A stretch of 64,000 bases of DNA, taken from assembly GCA_049324315.1 (NCBI GenBank), contig JBMOKU010000029.1, forward strand, positions 1 to 64,000, in the 5' to 3' direction. The notes below the pieces were generated by a model, which ran no database searches, was not told the DNA's origin, and saw only the letters and a list, made by a program, of their open reading frames with translations. This document shows positions 44,102 through 52,865 of the stretch, piece after piece; the first letter of the stretch is position 1, and each line of letters begins with the position of its first letter. The stretch is from JBMOKU01 sp049324315 (lineage in GTDB: Bacteria; Bacillota; Clostridia; Peptostreptococcales; Thermotaleaceae). A program made the position numbers and the translations under genes.

Positions 44102-44848
44102 TCATCTTGTTAATCTGCTGATTTCCTTTGCCAAGGTCTCCACTACATAAACTGCCGGTATCTGAGATGTATTGTCCCTGTACGCTAAATCATTATCTTG
44201 AAAACTCTCTTGTGTAATATAATAGGAGATGTTGAAGTCCGCTATTTTAGAAAGTGTACAACTTTTTGTATTGGTAATACTTATGATCTTGCTGCCTTTT
44301 TGCTTTAAGATATTAACAATTCTAAGTACAGAATCAGTTTCCCCTGATATGGATAACACAATTGCTATGCTGTCATTAACGATTTCACCTATCAGAGGAA
44401 AATAAGGATCATTAATGTGCATGGCAAATTTCCCTAAACTTGATAAATATCTGGCCCCATATCCTGCAATATATCCAGAATTGCCTATACCAACAAACAA
44501 AATGTTGCTATAATCCATCACCATTTCGGCTGCCTTCGTAATAGTCCCGTTCAAATCTCCTTTCAGTGATCTTTCCATAAACTCCTCAATGACATTGGCA
44601 TTTACAATCCTATGAATTTTTTTATTCTTTGCTTCATCTATATACAGTTTTAGCTTTACTTTAAAATCAGTAAAGCCTTCACAGCCCATATTCTTACAAA
44701 ATCTGAGGATAGACGTTGTAGAAACATGGGCTTCTTTTGCCAGCTCTCTTATTCTCATATATGGTACCTTATCCATGTTCTCCACAATATATTTATATAC
44801 GTCCAATTCTAATTCACCGAGTTTAGAAATGTTCTGCAAATCAAACAT
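44102..44848 (-). CDS. RpiR-family regulator with SIS domain
   Basis: 248 residues. N-terminal HTH (about 1-75: IRELAKEAHVSTTSILRFCK) and a C-terminal sugar isomerase (SIS) domain (about 105-245: ILFVGIGNSGYIAGYGARYL, VLSISGETDSVLRIV), which binds phosphosugars. It precedes the GH1 gene in the same direction and probably controls it, although a terminator separates them. Confidence 0.9.
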   Translation of the reverse strand: MFDLQNISKLGELELDVYKYIVENMDKVPYMRIRELAKEAHVSTTSILRFCKNMGCEGFTDFKVKLKLYIDEAKNKKIHRIVNANVIEEFMERSLKGDLNGTITKAAEMVMDYSNILFVGIGNSGYIAGYGARYLSSLGKFAMHINDPYFPLIGEIVNDSIAIVLSISGETDSVLRIVNILKQKGSKIISITNTKSCTLSKIADFNISYYITQESFQDNDLAYRDNTSQIPAVYVVETLAKEISRLTR

Positions 44849-45089
44849 GCTGTTCAGCTCCTTTTGTTCCTTGTAGAAGTCTACGTCTCTATCGCCAATC
44901 GTACTTTTTCTTAGGCCAACCGTTAAAGCTCACTTTGTAACTATATATAAACTACGACAAACAGATTGAATCTCCTGCAATATACTACCCTCTACATCTT
45001 ATACTCTTCCTTATCAGCTTACAACCCTATAATCTCGTGAACATTCTTATTTTTTTGTGAATTTTGCTTTCATTTATTTTTATATGAAA

Positions 45090-45117
45090 GAAGACTGCCC
45101 CATTACTTGGAGCAGTC
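45090..45117 (-). terminator. Terminator of DUF2680 gene
   Basis: On the minus strand GACTGCTCCA pairs with TGGGGCAGTC with one wobble, followed by TTCTTTC. Confidence 0.75.
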
Positions 45118-45129
45118 CCTTTTGATGTG

Positions 45130-45468
45130 CTAGTGTGAATGTTTCTTTTTGCACTTATGCCATTTGGGTACAAATTCATTCTGTTCAAGCTTCTTATAGC
45201 GTTCTTCCAACCGAGAAATTACTTTTTCTCCTTTTTCTTCTGTCATAACTCCATATTGAACATATTTGGATATAACTTCCTTTTTCTTTTCGAGAATATC
45301 TTTTTCAAGCTTGGCTATCTCTTTTTTCTGCGCTTCTGTTAGCTGTACATTCTCCTTGTCAGTATCAAAGGTCAATGCATCCACTGGCTGCATTGAAAAT
45401 GCTCCTAGTATTGTTACAGCCATAACCGTTAGTACTACAAGCACTAAAGCTATCCTAAAGTTCCTCAA
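45130..45468 (-). CDS. DUF2680 (YckD-like) exported protein
   Basis: 112 residues. A signal peptide or anchor (FRIALVLVVLTVMAVTILGA) is followed by a charged helical domain (LTEAQKKEIAKLEKDILEKK, then YVQYGVMTEEKGEKVISRLE), the DUF2680 pattern, and a His/Lys-rich tail (WHKCKKKHSH). The function is unknown. TTG start 8 bases after AAAGGAG. Confidence 0.8.
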   Translation of the reverse strand: MRNFRIALVLVVLTVMAVTILGAFSMQPVDALTFDTDKENVQLTEAQKKEIAKLEKDILEKKKEVISKYVQYGVMTEEKGEKVISRLEERYKKLEQNEFVPKWHKCKKKHSH

Positions 45469-45657
45469 AAAAGTCACTCCTTTCTCAGCTGGTAATCTTA
45501 ATTTTTGCAAATCTATTTCGTATTATTCAACGATTCATTATTCTCAAATTTTCAATAGAATGGGATATTATGTAAAAATGATTCATAACTGTAAAAAGGG
45601 ATATAAACATATATATAGAATTCTTATAAATACAATACAAAAGAGGGGGAATAACGC

Positions 45658-46659
45658 ATGATCTCATTATTGAGCAAACTAAATGGACTGGCAATACTCA
45701 TCATTCTAACGATTCTAGCTATTTTTTTCATTGCTTTGCTAGGGTCTATCGTAATTCGTAAAAAGTATATATCTATGGGTGAAGATGTGAGCAATACTGC
45801 AAATAAAGCAAGAGGCGCCTTTGATCATAATATCTTCAATGTTATTGTAGAAGATTACAAAAATGCCATGCATGGAAGCTTTAGCGAAATTAACACCCAG
45901 GCGATTATTGAAAGAAACTTTAACAATGCCTTTAAAAAACTAAATCTGGGAGAGAGATTTATTAAAAATGCTGTTTCTTTGATGATTATATTGGGTCTAC
46001 TGGGTACCTTTTATGGATTAACCTTGTCCATCAGCAAACTGGTAGAGCTGCTTTCGTCCAGCGGCAATACAGAAGTATTAGGAAGCATGGACACAATCGT
46101 TGCAGGATTGATTGATTCTGTGAAAGGAATGTCTGTAGCCTTTATCACTTCTTTATTTGGTATCGCCTGTTCTGTTCTCTTAACAGTCTTAAACATCATT
46201 TTCAGTGTGGAAGAAGCCAGAGAGTCTGTTATGGTGCAGATAGAGGAATATTTGGATAATAATGTGGCCTTTGTACTTACCAAAAAAGAAAAAGAAGCGG
46301 ATTATGAAAGACAAAAAAGTGTCTGGATGGATTCCTTTGAATCCATAGGAAGCACCCTGGAGAAAAATCTACATTATGTAGCTGAAACCATGGGCAATCA
46401 ATTTGTGGCAGCAGCCCATAGTATGACAAAAACATCCCATGAATTATCCAGAAGCATTGAACAATTTGATCAATCTCTACAAAAGTTTAATGAAAACACA
46501 AGAGATTTTTCTGAGTTTAATTATCACCTTCGAACCAATATAGACCGAATGAACGTAGGCTTTGCAGATTTAACAGAAAATCTTAATAAACACAGTGGGA
46601 GTATAAAGGAGCTCAATGAAAGAATAGATGCGCTAACTTTTAGCAGAAAAAAAGAATAG
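45658..46659 (+). CDS. MotA/TolQ/ExbB-like channel protein (ZorA-like)
   Basis: 333 residues. Membrane helix at about 10-32, two further helices (about 105-125 and 155-185) forming the MotA/ExbB channel core (LMIILGLLGTFYGLTLSI; GMSVAFITSLFGIACSVLL), then a long cytoplasmic helical/coiled tail (about 205-330). Three helices plus a long C-terminal helical tail recall ZorA of Zorya defence systems, though the tail is much shorter. It pairs with the OmpA-type gene 16 bases downstream to form a proton-driven stator-like motor. Role unknown. GGGGG precedes the ATG. Confidence 0.8.
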   Translation: MISLLSKLNGLAILIILTILAIFFIALLGSIVIRKKYISMGEDVSNTANKARGAFDHNIFNVIVEDYKNAMHGSFSEINTQAIIERNFNNAFKKLNLGERFIKNAVSLMIILGLLGTFYGLTLSISKLVELLSSSGNTEVLGSMDTIVAGLIDSVKGMSVAFITSLFGIACSVLLTVLNIIFSVEEARESVMVQIEEYLDNNVAFVLTKKEKEADYERQKSVWMDSFESIGSTLEKNLHYVAETMGNQFVAAAHSMTKTSHELSRSIEQFDQSLQKFNENTRDFSEFNYHLRTNIDRMNVGFADLTENLNKHSGSIKELNERIDALTFSRKKE

Positions 46660-46675
46660 AAAGGAGGCCTTCTAG

Positions 46676-47641
46676 ATGAAGATCCGAAAAAGAAACTTTA
46701 AGAGAAGCAGTGAAGAACAGAATTTTTGGCCTTCTTTCACAGATATGATTTCCACCATTGCCTTAATACTTTTTATACTCATGCTTCTAGCCTATATACA
46801 AAACATTATCTCAGGGAAGAATTTAGAATTTGCAAAAAAAGAATTGATGGATACACAAAAGCAATTGGAATCTTCAATGGCTGAAATTAGCCAAGCCGAT
46901 AAAAAATTAAGACTCTTAAAAGACGAACTTGAGGAAGTAATGGCTGAAGTCGAGGAAGGTCAGATTGCATTAACCCTTTCAGAAGAACAAATAAAAGAGC
47001 AGCAAGAAATCATCGCGGAAAGTAACCGGGAGTTGGGACAAGTAAGGGCAAAATTAAAGGGAATCGCACTTCTGCGCTTGGATGTATTGCAAAAAGTAAA
47101 AGCTTCCATAGAAGGCGAATTGGGAAAGACCAATCACTCAGGACAAGAATTGGTCAGTATAGCTAGCAATGGCAATATCGTTATTAACGAAGGCTTGGTC
47201 TTTGAATACAATTCCTATGCTATTAAGCCGGAAGGAAAAGAACTCTTGAAAAATTTATCTAAAGCTTTTGAAAAAGTCTTGGATGACAGAGATGTCAGAA
47301 AAAATATTGACGCTATCAGTATTCAAGGTCACACGGATGATACAGGATCAGCAGAGTACAATAGGGATCTGTCCTCTAAAAGAGCATCCGCTGTCGTCAA
47401 TTATTTGATGTCTAGCAATCCTGGAATAGAAAGTAAATATGGTTCCTATTTTGTTGCCAGCGGCTACTCTGAATTCCGCCCCTTAGAGAAAGGTACATCA
47501 GAAGATGCACGGGCCAAAAATCGAAGGATTGAAATATCACTGATCTTGAAAGATTCAAATATTCAGAATGTGATTGATGATTATATGGAAGAGTCATCGG
47601 CTATTCTGCAGTATACCCGACCTACAGATACTTCGAATTAA
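46676..47641 (+). CDS. MotB/OmpA-like peptidoglycan-binding protein (ZorB-like)
   Basis: 321 residues. One N-terminal membrane helix (about 24-46) with D23 in SFTDMIST, the place of the proton-carrying Asp of MotB; a periplasmic-type coiled coil (about 50-130); and a C-terminal OmpA domain (about 165-305) with IQGHTDDTGSAEYNRDLS and NRRIEI, which anchors to cell wall. AAAGGAGG precedes the ATG. Followed by a terminator, so the two genes form a closed unit without ZorC/ZorD-like genes. Confidence 0.85.
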   Translation: MKIRKRNFKRSSEEQNFWPSFTDMISTIALILFILMLLAYIQNIISGKNLEFAKKELMDTQKQLESSMAEISQADKKLRLLKDELEEVMAEVEEGQIALTLSEEQIKEQQEIIAESNRELGQVRAKLKGIALLRLDVLQKVKASIEGELGKTNHSGQELVSIASNGNIVINEGLVFEYNSYAIKPEGKELLKNLSKAFEKVLDDRDVRKNIDAISIQGHTDDTGSAEYNRDLSSKRASAVVNYLMSSNPGIESKYGSYFVASGYSEFRPLEKGTSEDARAKNRRIEISLILKDSNIQNVIDDYMEESSAILQYTRPTDTSN

Positions 47642-47662
47642 GCTTAATCCTCTGATGGAAGC

Positions 47663-47704
47663 GTGGTTAAAATGATATGTTATATCATTTTAACCACTTT
47701 TTTA
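47663..47704 (+). terminator. Terminator of the MotA/MotB-like pair
   Basis: GTGGTTAAAATGATAT pairs perfectly with ATATCATTTTAACCAC around 3 bases, followed by TTTTTTT. Confidence 0.93.
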
Positions 47705-47732
47705 TTATCTGTTGATACACTTTCTAATCGTC

Positions 47733-48689
47733 TTATATTATATATTTTATAGCAGCTGCTGCAGCTATAGTGAAAACCAACGTCATATTCACCACCACAA
47801 AGTTTTTAACCGCTAGAACAAAGGTATCTTTCTTTGTCTGCTTTTCATAAAAGGACTTTACATTTTTATTTACTAACACAAAGGTACCTAGTGTAATTGC
47901 AGAAACCACTGGTGTTATCCTTAATGCCAAAAGAATCATTAGCGCTGCATAGCCTATATAGTATAAGATCTTAAAGATTTTCAGAGCATGATCTTTTCCA
48001 ATAAAGATAGGCAGGGTGTATCTTTTATTTTCAATATCATCCTCTATATCACATATGTTATTCGCCAGCATAATATTGGCAATTCCAACGATAGGAGACA
48101 GCGACATTAAAACGATATATAAAACCTCCAGCATATTAATTTCTAGATATAGTCTTCCACCTTGCAATAGTATATTTACTATGTTCTGATCAAAAACATG
48201 TATATATACAGCTATAAAAGGAATGATCAATCCCATGAATCCACCGGAAAATATTTCTCCAAAAGGGGTATGGGATATGGGGATTGGCCCAAATGAATAA
48301 AATATGCCTATCATAAAGGATATAGCACCTAAAATAAGAACGGTAATGTTAGAATTTAAAAATAGTAGGATGCCAAATATAGTCCCAACAGCCAACAATA
48401 TGAAAATGGCAGTCAAGACCGCAGACTCCTTAAGATTGTAACTTACAATAGCATTATGACTTTCATAGCCATACCCATGTTTCTTATATGCACTTTTAAA
48501 ATCCTGATAATTATTGATGGCTGTCGTAGCCATGTCGATACATAGCAAAGAAACTAACATCAGCAAAAAGTTCTTTATATGAAACGTATTAAACCGGTAT
48601 AAGGCATAGAAGGTTCCTAATAAGAAGGGAATCATACTTGCAACCTTTGTCGGGATTTCGACCAACTTAAGAAAACTACTAAAAGTCAT
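47733..48689 (-). CDS. UbiA-family prenyltransferase (MenA/DmkA-like)
   Basis: 318 residues with about nine membrane helices. The first Asp/Asn motif is NNYQDFKSAYKK (about 59-70) and the second ANNICDIEDDIENKR (near 210-225), which bind Mg-prenyl diphosphate and the aromatic acceptor. It fits a 1,4-dihydroxy-2-naphthoate polyprenyltransferase making demethylmenaquinone. With the polyprenyl synthase at 15.2 kb it would supply the quinone for the Ndh2-like enzyme (DmkA role). It is a single gene here. The acceptor is inferred. Confidence 0.8.
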   Translation of the reverse strand: MTFSSFLKLVEIPTKVASMIPFLLGTFYALYRFNTFHIKNFLLMLVSLLCIDMATTAINNYQDFKSAYKKHGYGYESHNAIVSYNLKESAVLTAIFILLAVGTIFGILLFLNSNITVLILGAISFMIGIFYSFGPIPISHTPFGEIFSGGFMGLIIPFIAVYIHVFDQNIVNILLQGGRLYLEINMLEVLYIVLMSLSPIVGIANIMLANNICDIEDDIENKRYTLPIFIGKDHALKIFKILYYIGYAALMILLALRITPVVSAITLGTFVLVNKNVKSFYEKQTKKDTFVLAVKNFVVVNMTLVFTIAAAAAIKYII

Positions 48690-48792
48690 ATAAAAAGGTT
48701 CTCCTCTCTCTGTTTTGCTTGTCTATGCGAAATTCCTACCACTTCAAATTCTACCACGAGCAAATGCAATAATCAAAATGATTATGTTATAC

Positions 48793-48833
48793 AAAAAAGG
48801 AAACAGATACCATCTAACATGCGTATCTGTTCC
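48793..48833 (-). terminator. Terminator of the CotH operon
   Basis: On the minus strand GGAACAGATAC pairs with GTATCTGTTTCC, followed by TTTTTTG. Confidence 0.85.
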
Positions 48834-48910
48834 TTGCTGAATCCTCTAAATTGGCAATACTTCTCTAAATCCTAACTCAATGATTTTTTTCAATTACTCT
48901 TTAATATTTT

Positions 48911-50548
48911 TTATTGGTTTGGTAATTGCCCATCATTCCTTGGGCCTCTTCTCGTATCATTCATAGTGGTGTTTCCCGTAGTCGGCAGCTCGCCTGTTAA
49001 TTGCTGCTTAATGTTCTCTACTCTATCCTTAATGAAATTTAGAATGGACGTTGATCCTCCCATCATTCCCATACCACCGCCTGGTTCGCCTTTCATATTT
49101 CCACCTGGCGGTTCAGGCCTATTCCCTTCTTCAAATCCTTCTGGTGGTTCAGGACTGTTTCCATTTTCAAATCCTTCCGGCATACCCTGCGGCCGCGGCC
49201 CTTCTTTCATGTTTTGTGAAGCACTGGTTGCCGTATCCGCCTCATTTTGGGGTTGTTGTGGTAGTATTTGATTTCCTTGTTGTGCATCAACGCTTTGCGT
49301 AGTACTTGTTATAGGGCTGGCATTCGCCTCAGAATAGGTTATGTTTGCCTCAAACTGATCCATAGTATAAAACTTCGTAGGGTCTGCTTCAATATAAGGT
49401 CTGATGATGTCTGCAAGTTCTGTAACTCTTCCCTCAAAGTTTTCCAGATAATCAAGAAGTTCCTTTACATATTCATGATACTTTTCTTTATATTCATCGA
49501 CTTCCAACAAATTATCAATGAGGGGCAGGTTTTCTATGTTTACGCCAAGTACAGGTTCATCGATTGGAATCGTTGTCTGTTCTCCGCCTCCGCCGAATCC
49601 TCCTATGGACATATTATAGTCCCAAGGAATAACCGTAAATTTGCCATCCTGTCCATACAAATAATAGTTCTGTGCCATGTTTCCACTGTAGCTGTCATAA
49701 TTACCCAGAACCGTATTGGCTGCAATATATCTTAATGCACTGTCCACATCCAATACACTTTCAATATCCCCTTTTTCTCCTTCCGGCATTTCATTTAAAA
49801 CTTTAATGAAATTTTTAAGATCTGTCTTGCTCTCGTCTTCTCCTGATTTTAATTCACTTTTATCATAGTTGCTGTCTTCCGCATATTGAAGTGTACTGCC
49901 TTGCTCCTGTTTATAAAGATTACCGCTATCATCGGCAAAATTTCTCTCTAAGAAGCTGTCGTCAATTGCTTCCACCATAAGATAGAATCCATATAGTTCA
50001 CCATTGATGTAAATATTGGTAAAGGTTGCGAGCGGCACATCTGCACCTATTTCTTTTAGAGCTTCATAACTCAGATACTCACGCATATAGGAAGGGTCAG
50101 CATACATATTGTTTACAACAAATTCATCTAGGCCAAGAAGGTTCTGTCCTTCTACGTATTTATCAAGCTTAATCCTAAAGCTGTAACGTTCAGAATCACT
50201 GCCGGCAACGGACCGTAATGTGAGATTCCCCTTTGTTCTAAATCCTACATTTTCTAAGGTTACACCATCCACTGTCACCGTAGCACTTTTATATTCTTCT
50301 GCCATAGGGTCCTCAAGGATACTCTTCCAGTCTCCTTCAGCGATTTCAATATAAATATCTTTTACACTGTCTTTTTCAAAGAGTGCTTCATATTCCACTG
50401 CACTTTTTGATGATGTTTTTTCAGTTTCTTTCATAGAAGCTGATCCACTATCATTTGCATACATTTTTGAAATAGTGATTGTTCCTAATATAAGTATTGC
50501 TGCGAGTACAACTGCTATAATCTTTTTTATAGTTGTCTTTTTTTCCAT
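48911..50548 (-). CDS. CotH-family protein kinase-like exported protein
   Basis: 545 residues. A membrane anchor/signal segment (about 9-28), then a CotH domain (about 45-370) with YINGELYGFYLMVEAID and VIPWDYNMSIGG, where atypical kinases of the spore-coat CotH group have their nucleotide and metal residues. The C-terminal region has imperfect Pro/Gly/Glu-rich repeats (PEGFENGNSPEPPEGFEEGN) and a Gly/Met-rich stretch. It is third in an operon with VTC and DUF4956 genes, a combination common in Firmicutes. GATGGAGG precedes the ATG. The substrate is unknown. Confidence 0.88.
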   Translation of the reverse strand: MEKKTTIKKIIAVVLAAILILGTITISKMYANDSGSASMKETEKTSSKSAVEYEALFEKDSVKDIYIEIAEGDWKSILEDPMAEEYKSATVTVDGVTLENVGFRTKGNLTLRSVAGSDSERYSFRIKLDKYVEGQNLLGLDEFVVNNMYADPSYMREYLSYEALKEIGADVPLATFTNIYINGELYGFYLMVEAIDDSFLERNFADDSGNLYKQEQGSTLQYAEDSNYDKSELKSGEDESKTDLKNFIKVLNEMPEGEKGDIESVLDVDSALRYIAANTVLGNYDSYSGNMAQNYYLYGQDGKFTVIPWDYNMSIGGFGGGGEQTTIPIDEPVLGVNIENLPLIDNLLEVDEYKEKYHEYVKELLDYLENFEGRVTELADIIRPYIEADPTKFYTMDQFEANITYSEANASPITSTTQSVDAQQGNQILPQQPQNEADTATSASQNMKEGPRPQGMPEGFENGNSPEPPEGFEEGNRPEPPGGNMKGEPGGGMGMMGGSTSILNFIKDRVENIKQQLTGELPTTGNTTMNDTRRGPRNDGQLPNQ

Positions 50549-50566
50549 TTTTATATCCTCCATCTA

Positions 50567-51253
50567 TTAATATTCTGCGGAATCAGCACACATTGATAAC
50601 GTAATATTTAAATTCCCATTTCTGCAGCGAAGTGCATCTATGAATTCTTTTTGGTTTATGCCGTCATTCATGGTTACCATATACACAAGTTCATAAAGAC
50701 TGCCTAGATCCGTTGTTTTTACTCTTTTAAGGAAGTAATCCGTTGTAAATTCATGGAACACTTCGTCAAATGCCCCTTCATAATCCAAATCTTCTGGGAT
50801 AATTATCTTTAACAGCTTCTGAGAAGATCTTTTGGCTCCAAAGTTGAATAAGTACAGTATTACCATCAGCAGACACAGAACGGTTGTAAACAAAATAGCG
50901 TACCCATAAAGTCCAACGCCACAGGCAAGTCCAGCCGCCATCGTAAAGAGGACATAGGCGATATCTTTCGGATCCCCCGGTGCGCTTCTGAACCGGATGA
51001 TAGAAAAGGCCCCGGCTAAACTGAATGCCCTGGCAACATTGCTCCCTATTAAGAAGATAATGATTGCAACAATAGTAGGTATAAGCACCAATGTAAGTGA
51101 AAAATTCTGTGAATAGCTTCCTTTGTTACAGGTTTTCATGTAAGTTAAACTGATGAACCCTCCTAAAACAAATGATATAACGATTGCTAGGACTGCATTT
51201 ATTAAAGATATTGAGGTATCAGCTGTGGTTGTACTAAATATTGTTTCGAACAT
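50567..51253 (-). CDS. DUF4956 membrane protein
   Basis: 228 residues with four membrane helices (about 15-130), a conserved AGAFSIIRFRSAPGDPKDIAY loop and a soluble C-terminal domain. DUF4956 proteins accompany VTC-domain and CotH proteins; the function is unknown. It overlaps the upstream VTC gene by 52 bases and has AGGAG before its ATG. Confidence 0.88.
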   Translation of the reverse strand: MFETIFSTTTADTSISLINAVLAIVISFVLGGFISLTYMKTCNKGSYSQNFSLTLVLIPTIVAIIIFLIGSNVARAFSLAGAFSIIRFRSAPGDPKDIAYVLFTMAAGLACGVGLYGYAILFTTVLCLLMVILYLFNFGAKRSSQKLLKIIIPEDLDYEGAFDEVFHEFTTDYFLKRVKTTDLGSLYELVYMVTMNDGINQKEFIDALRCRNGNLNITLSMCADSAEY

Positions 51254-51990
51254 ACCTTTACTTCTCCTTTCAGCTTCTGATTGTTTAATAACATCCTTTG
51301 ATATTCTGTTCCATATTTTGAAAAACTTGTTTTATATGTTTTGTATTCAGAGAGCAGCTTAACTAACCAGACTGGAATATTGTTTCCTGCTTTTACTTCC
51401 ATGAGCCACAGATCATTTTGCAGTAAGTTCTCTCCATAATCACCGTTTTCTAGCTTTAGATCGTATCTCCTTGTCCTTATATTGGTATCGAATGTAATCC
51501 TTAGGTCTCTGTTATCTTTACTGAAAAAGGCTTTTCTGTCATAAGCCAAATAAAGTTTTGGTTCCAAGTCGTATATTTTTAAAATATACTGGATTTCATT
51601 AAGTACTTGTCTGTTCATATATTCCCTTAATTCAGGCATTCTACCTGTGCTTACAAAATCATAAGCTTCTTCCAGTTTCAATGATGTTCTTCGTTTATTA
51701 ACCAGGCCGCAGACCTTTTTCTTAATCTCTAAATATACCTTTTCATCACCTTTGGGGACTCCGTATGCCCTAAGTCGAAGTTTTTCTTTATATTTGGGCT
51801 TTGCCAAAGAGCTTCTTATTAAATGATGATCCTTCGTATCATAATAAATATTGCTTATGGTGTAAAACCCGTGGGTCTTGTTGTATTCATCAAGCTCCAA
51901 ATAATCTGATAGTTTGTCTTGAATACTTTGATATGTGACCTTATCAAGTAAAAACTTGCTTTCATATCTGTTAAAAACCTCTATTGCCAA
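51202..51990 (-). CDS. VTC-domain protein (polyphosphate polymerase-like)
   Basis: 262 residues. The VTC/TTM tunnel fold is shown by FNRYESKFLL at the start, KLRLRAYG, KVYLEIKKKV with the following VNKRR, and a C-terminal MEVKAG metal-binding segment. VTC proteins make polyphosphate from ATP in yeast; bacterial members in CotH operons are not well characterised. First gene of the operon, divergent from the two-component genes. Confidence 0.87.
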   Translation of the reverse strand: MAIEVFNRYESKFLLDKVTYQSIQDKLSDYLELDEYNKTHGFYTISNIYYDTKDHHLIRSSLAKPKYKEKLRLRAYGVPKGDEKVYLEIKKKVCGLVNKRRTSLKLEEAYDFVSTGRMPELREYMNRQVLNEIQYILKIYDLEPKLYLAYDRKAFFSKDNRDLRITFDTNIRTRRYDLKLENGDYGENLLQNDLWLMEVKAGNNIPVWLVKLLSEYKTYKTSFSKYGTEYQRMLLNNQKLKGEVKVCSKQYLVQPQLIPQYL

Positions 51991-52044
51991 GATAATCGCT
52001 CCTTTCCTTTAAAGCTAATGTGCTTGTTGTTTTCCCTTGCTATG

Positions 52045-52154
52045 ATTCTATTCTACAAACCGAACCTTAAAGAAACCTTAAATAGTTAACACGGATTTAA
52101 CAATTCACAAATCCTTCACATTTAAGGTTGATTTAAGGATTGCCATGATATAAT
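52045..52154. promoter_or_regulatory. Divergent promoters with paired direct-repeat operators
   Basis: Plus strand: TTTAAGG at 52121-52127 and 52132-52138 (11-base period), 10 bases, then TATAAT at 52149-52154. Minus strand: TTTAAGG at 52082-52076 and 52071-52065 (11-base period), 9 bases, then TAGAAT at 52055-52050. Tandem sites one helical turn apart over the -35 region are the usual binding pattern of OmpR-type activators, so the adjacent response regulator probably controls both itself and the VTC-DUF4956-CotH operon. Confidence 0.8.
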
Positions 52155-52187
52155 ACTATAAAAGAAATTAGAAATGGAGGTGCTGCT

Positions 52188-52865
52188 ATGCGAATATTAA
52201 TCGTAGAAGATGAGCTACATTTGGCAGAAGCTTTGACGCAAATATTAAAAAAGAATAACTATACCGTTGATGCCGTTCATGACGGGGAGTCTGGATTAGA
52301 TAATGCTTTAAGTGATATTTACGATTTAATCATTTTAGATATTATGCTGCCTAAAATGGACGGTATAAGCATACTGAAAAATATTCGAAAAGAGGGAATT
52401 GAAGTGCCAGTTATACTGCTTACAGCAAGAGGGGAAATTTCAGACAAGGTAACTGGACTTGACAGTGGTGCTGATGATTATTTGGCAAAGCCTTTTGCAA
52501 CAGAAGAATTATTGGCAAGAATAAGAGCTATGTCCAGACGAAAAGGTGAAATTATATCAGACAACACTTTGAAATATGGTGACATTGAATTAAACACCTC
52601 AAATCTCAAGCTTTCAAGTGGAAGTAAAGAGGTGAAGCTTACATTAAAAGAAAGTGAGCTTTTAGAATTTCTTATGCTGCGAAAAAATGTAGCCACGTCC
52701 AAAGAATTGATCATTGAAAAGTTATGGGGATTTGAATCAGACATAGAGCATAATCATGTTGAGGTTTATATTTCTTTTTTAAGGAAAAAACTGACGTTTT
52801 TAAATTCTGAAGTAACAATCAATACCGTCCGTGGCGTTGGATATGTTTTAGAGGGGAGAAATTAA
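52188..52865 (+). CDS. OmpR-family response regulator
   Basis: 225 residues. Receiver domain with acidic pocket (VEDE), phospho-acceptor D51 (LIILDIMLP) and switch Lys in DDYLAKPF, then a winged-helix DNA-binding domain (about 125-222). It is directly followed by its histidine kinase with no spacer. Repeats before the gene suggest autoregulation. Confidence 0.95.
   Translation: MRILIVEDELHLAEALTQILKKNNYTVDAVHDGESGLDNALSDIYDLIILDIMLPKMDGISILKNIRKEGIEVPVILLTARGEISDKVTGLDSGADDYLAKPFATEELLARIRAMSRRKGEIISDNTLKYGDIELNTSNLKLSSGSKEVKLTLKESELLEFLMLRKNVATSKELIIEKLWGFESDIEHNHVEVYISFLRKKLTFLNSEVTINTVRGVGYVLEGRN

Noticed and set aside
45658..47641. Full Zorya defence system
   Set aside because: Only ZorA/B-like genes are present; the flanking genes are DUF2680 and a prenyltransferase, with terminators on both sides, and no ZorC/D/E-like gene is seen.
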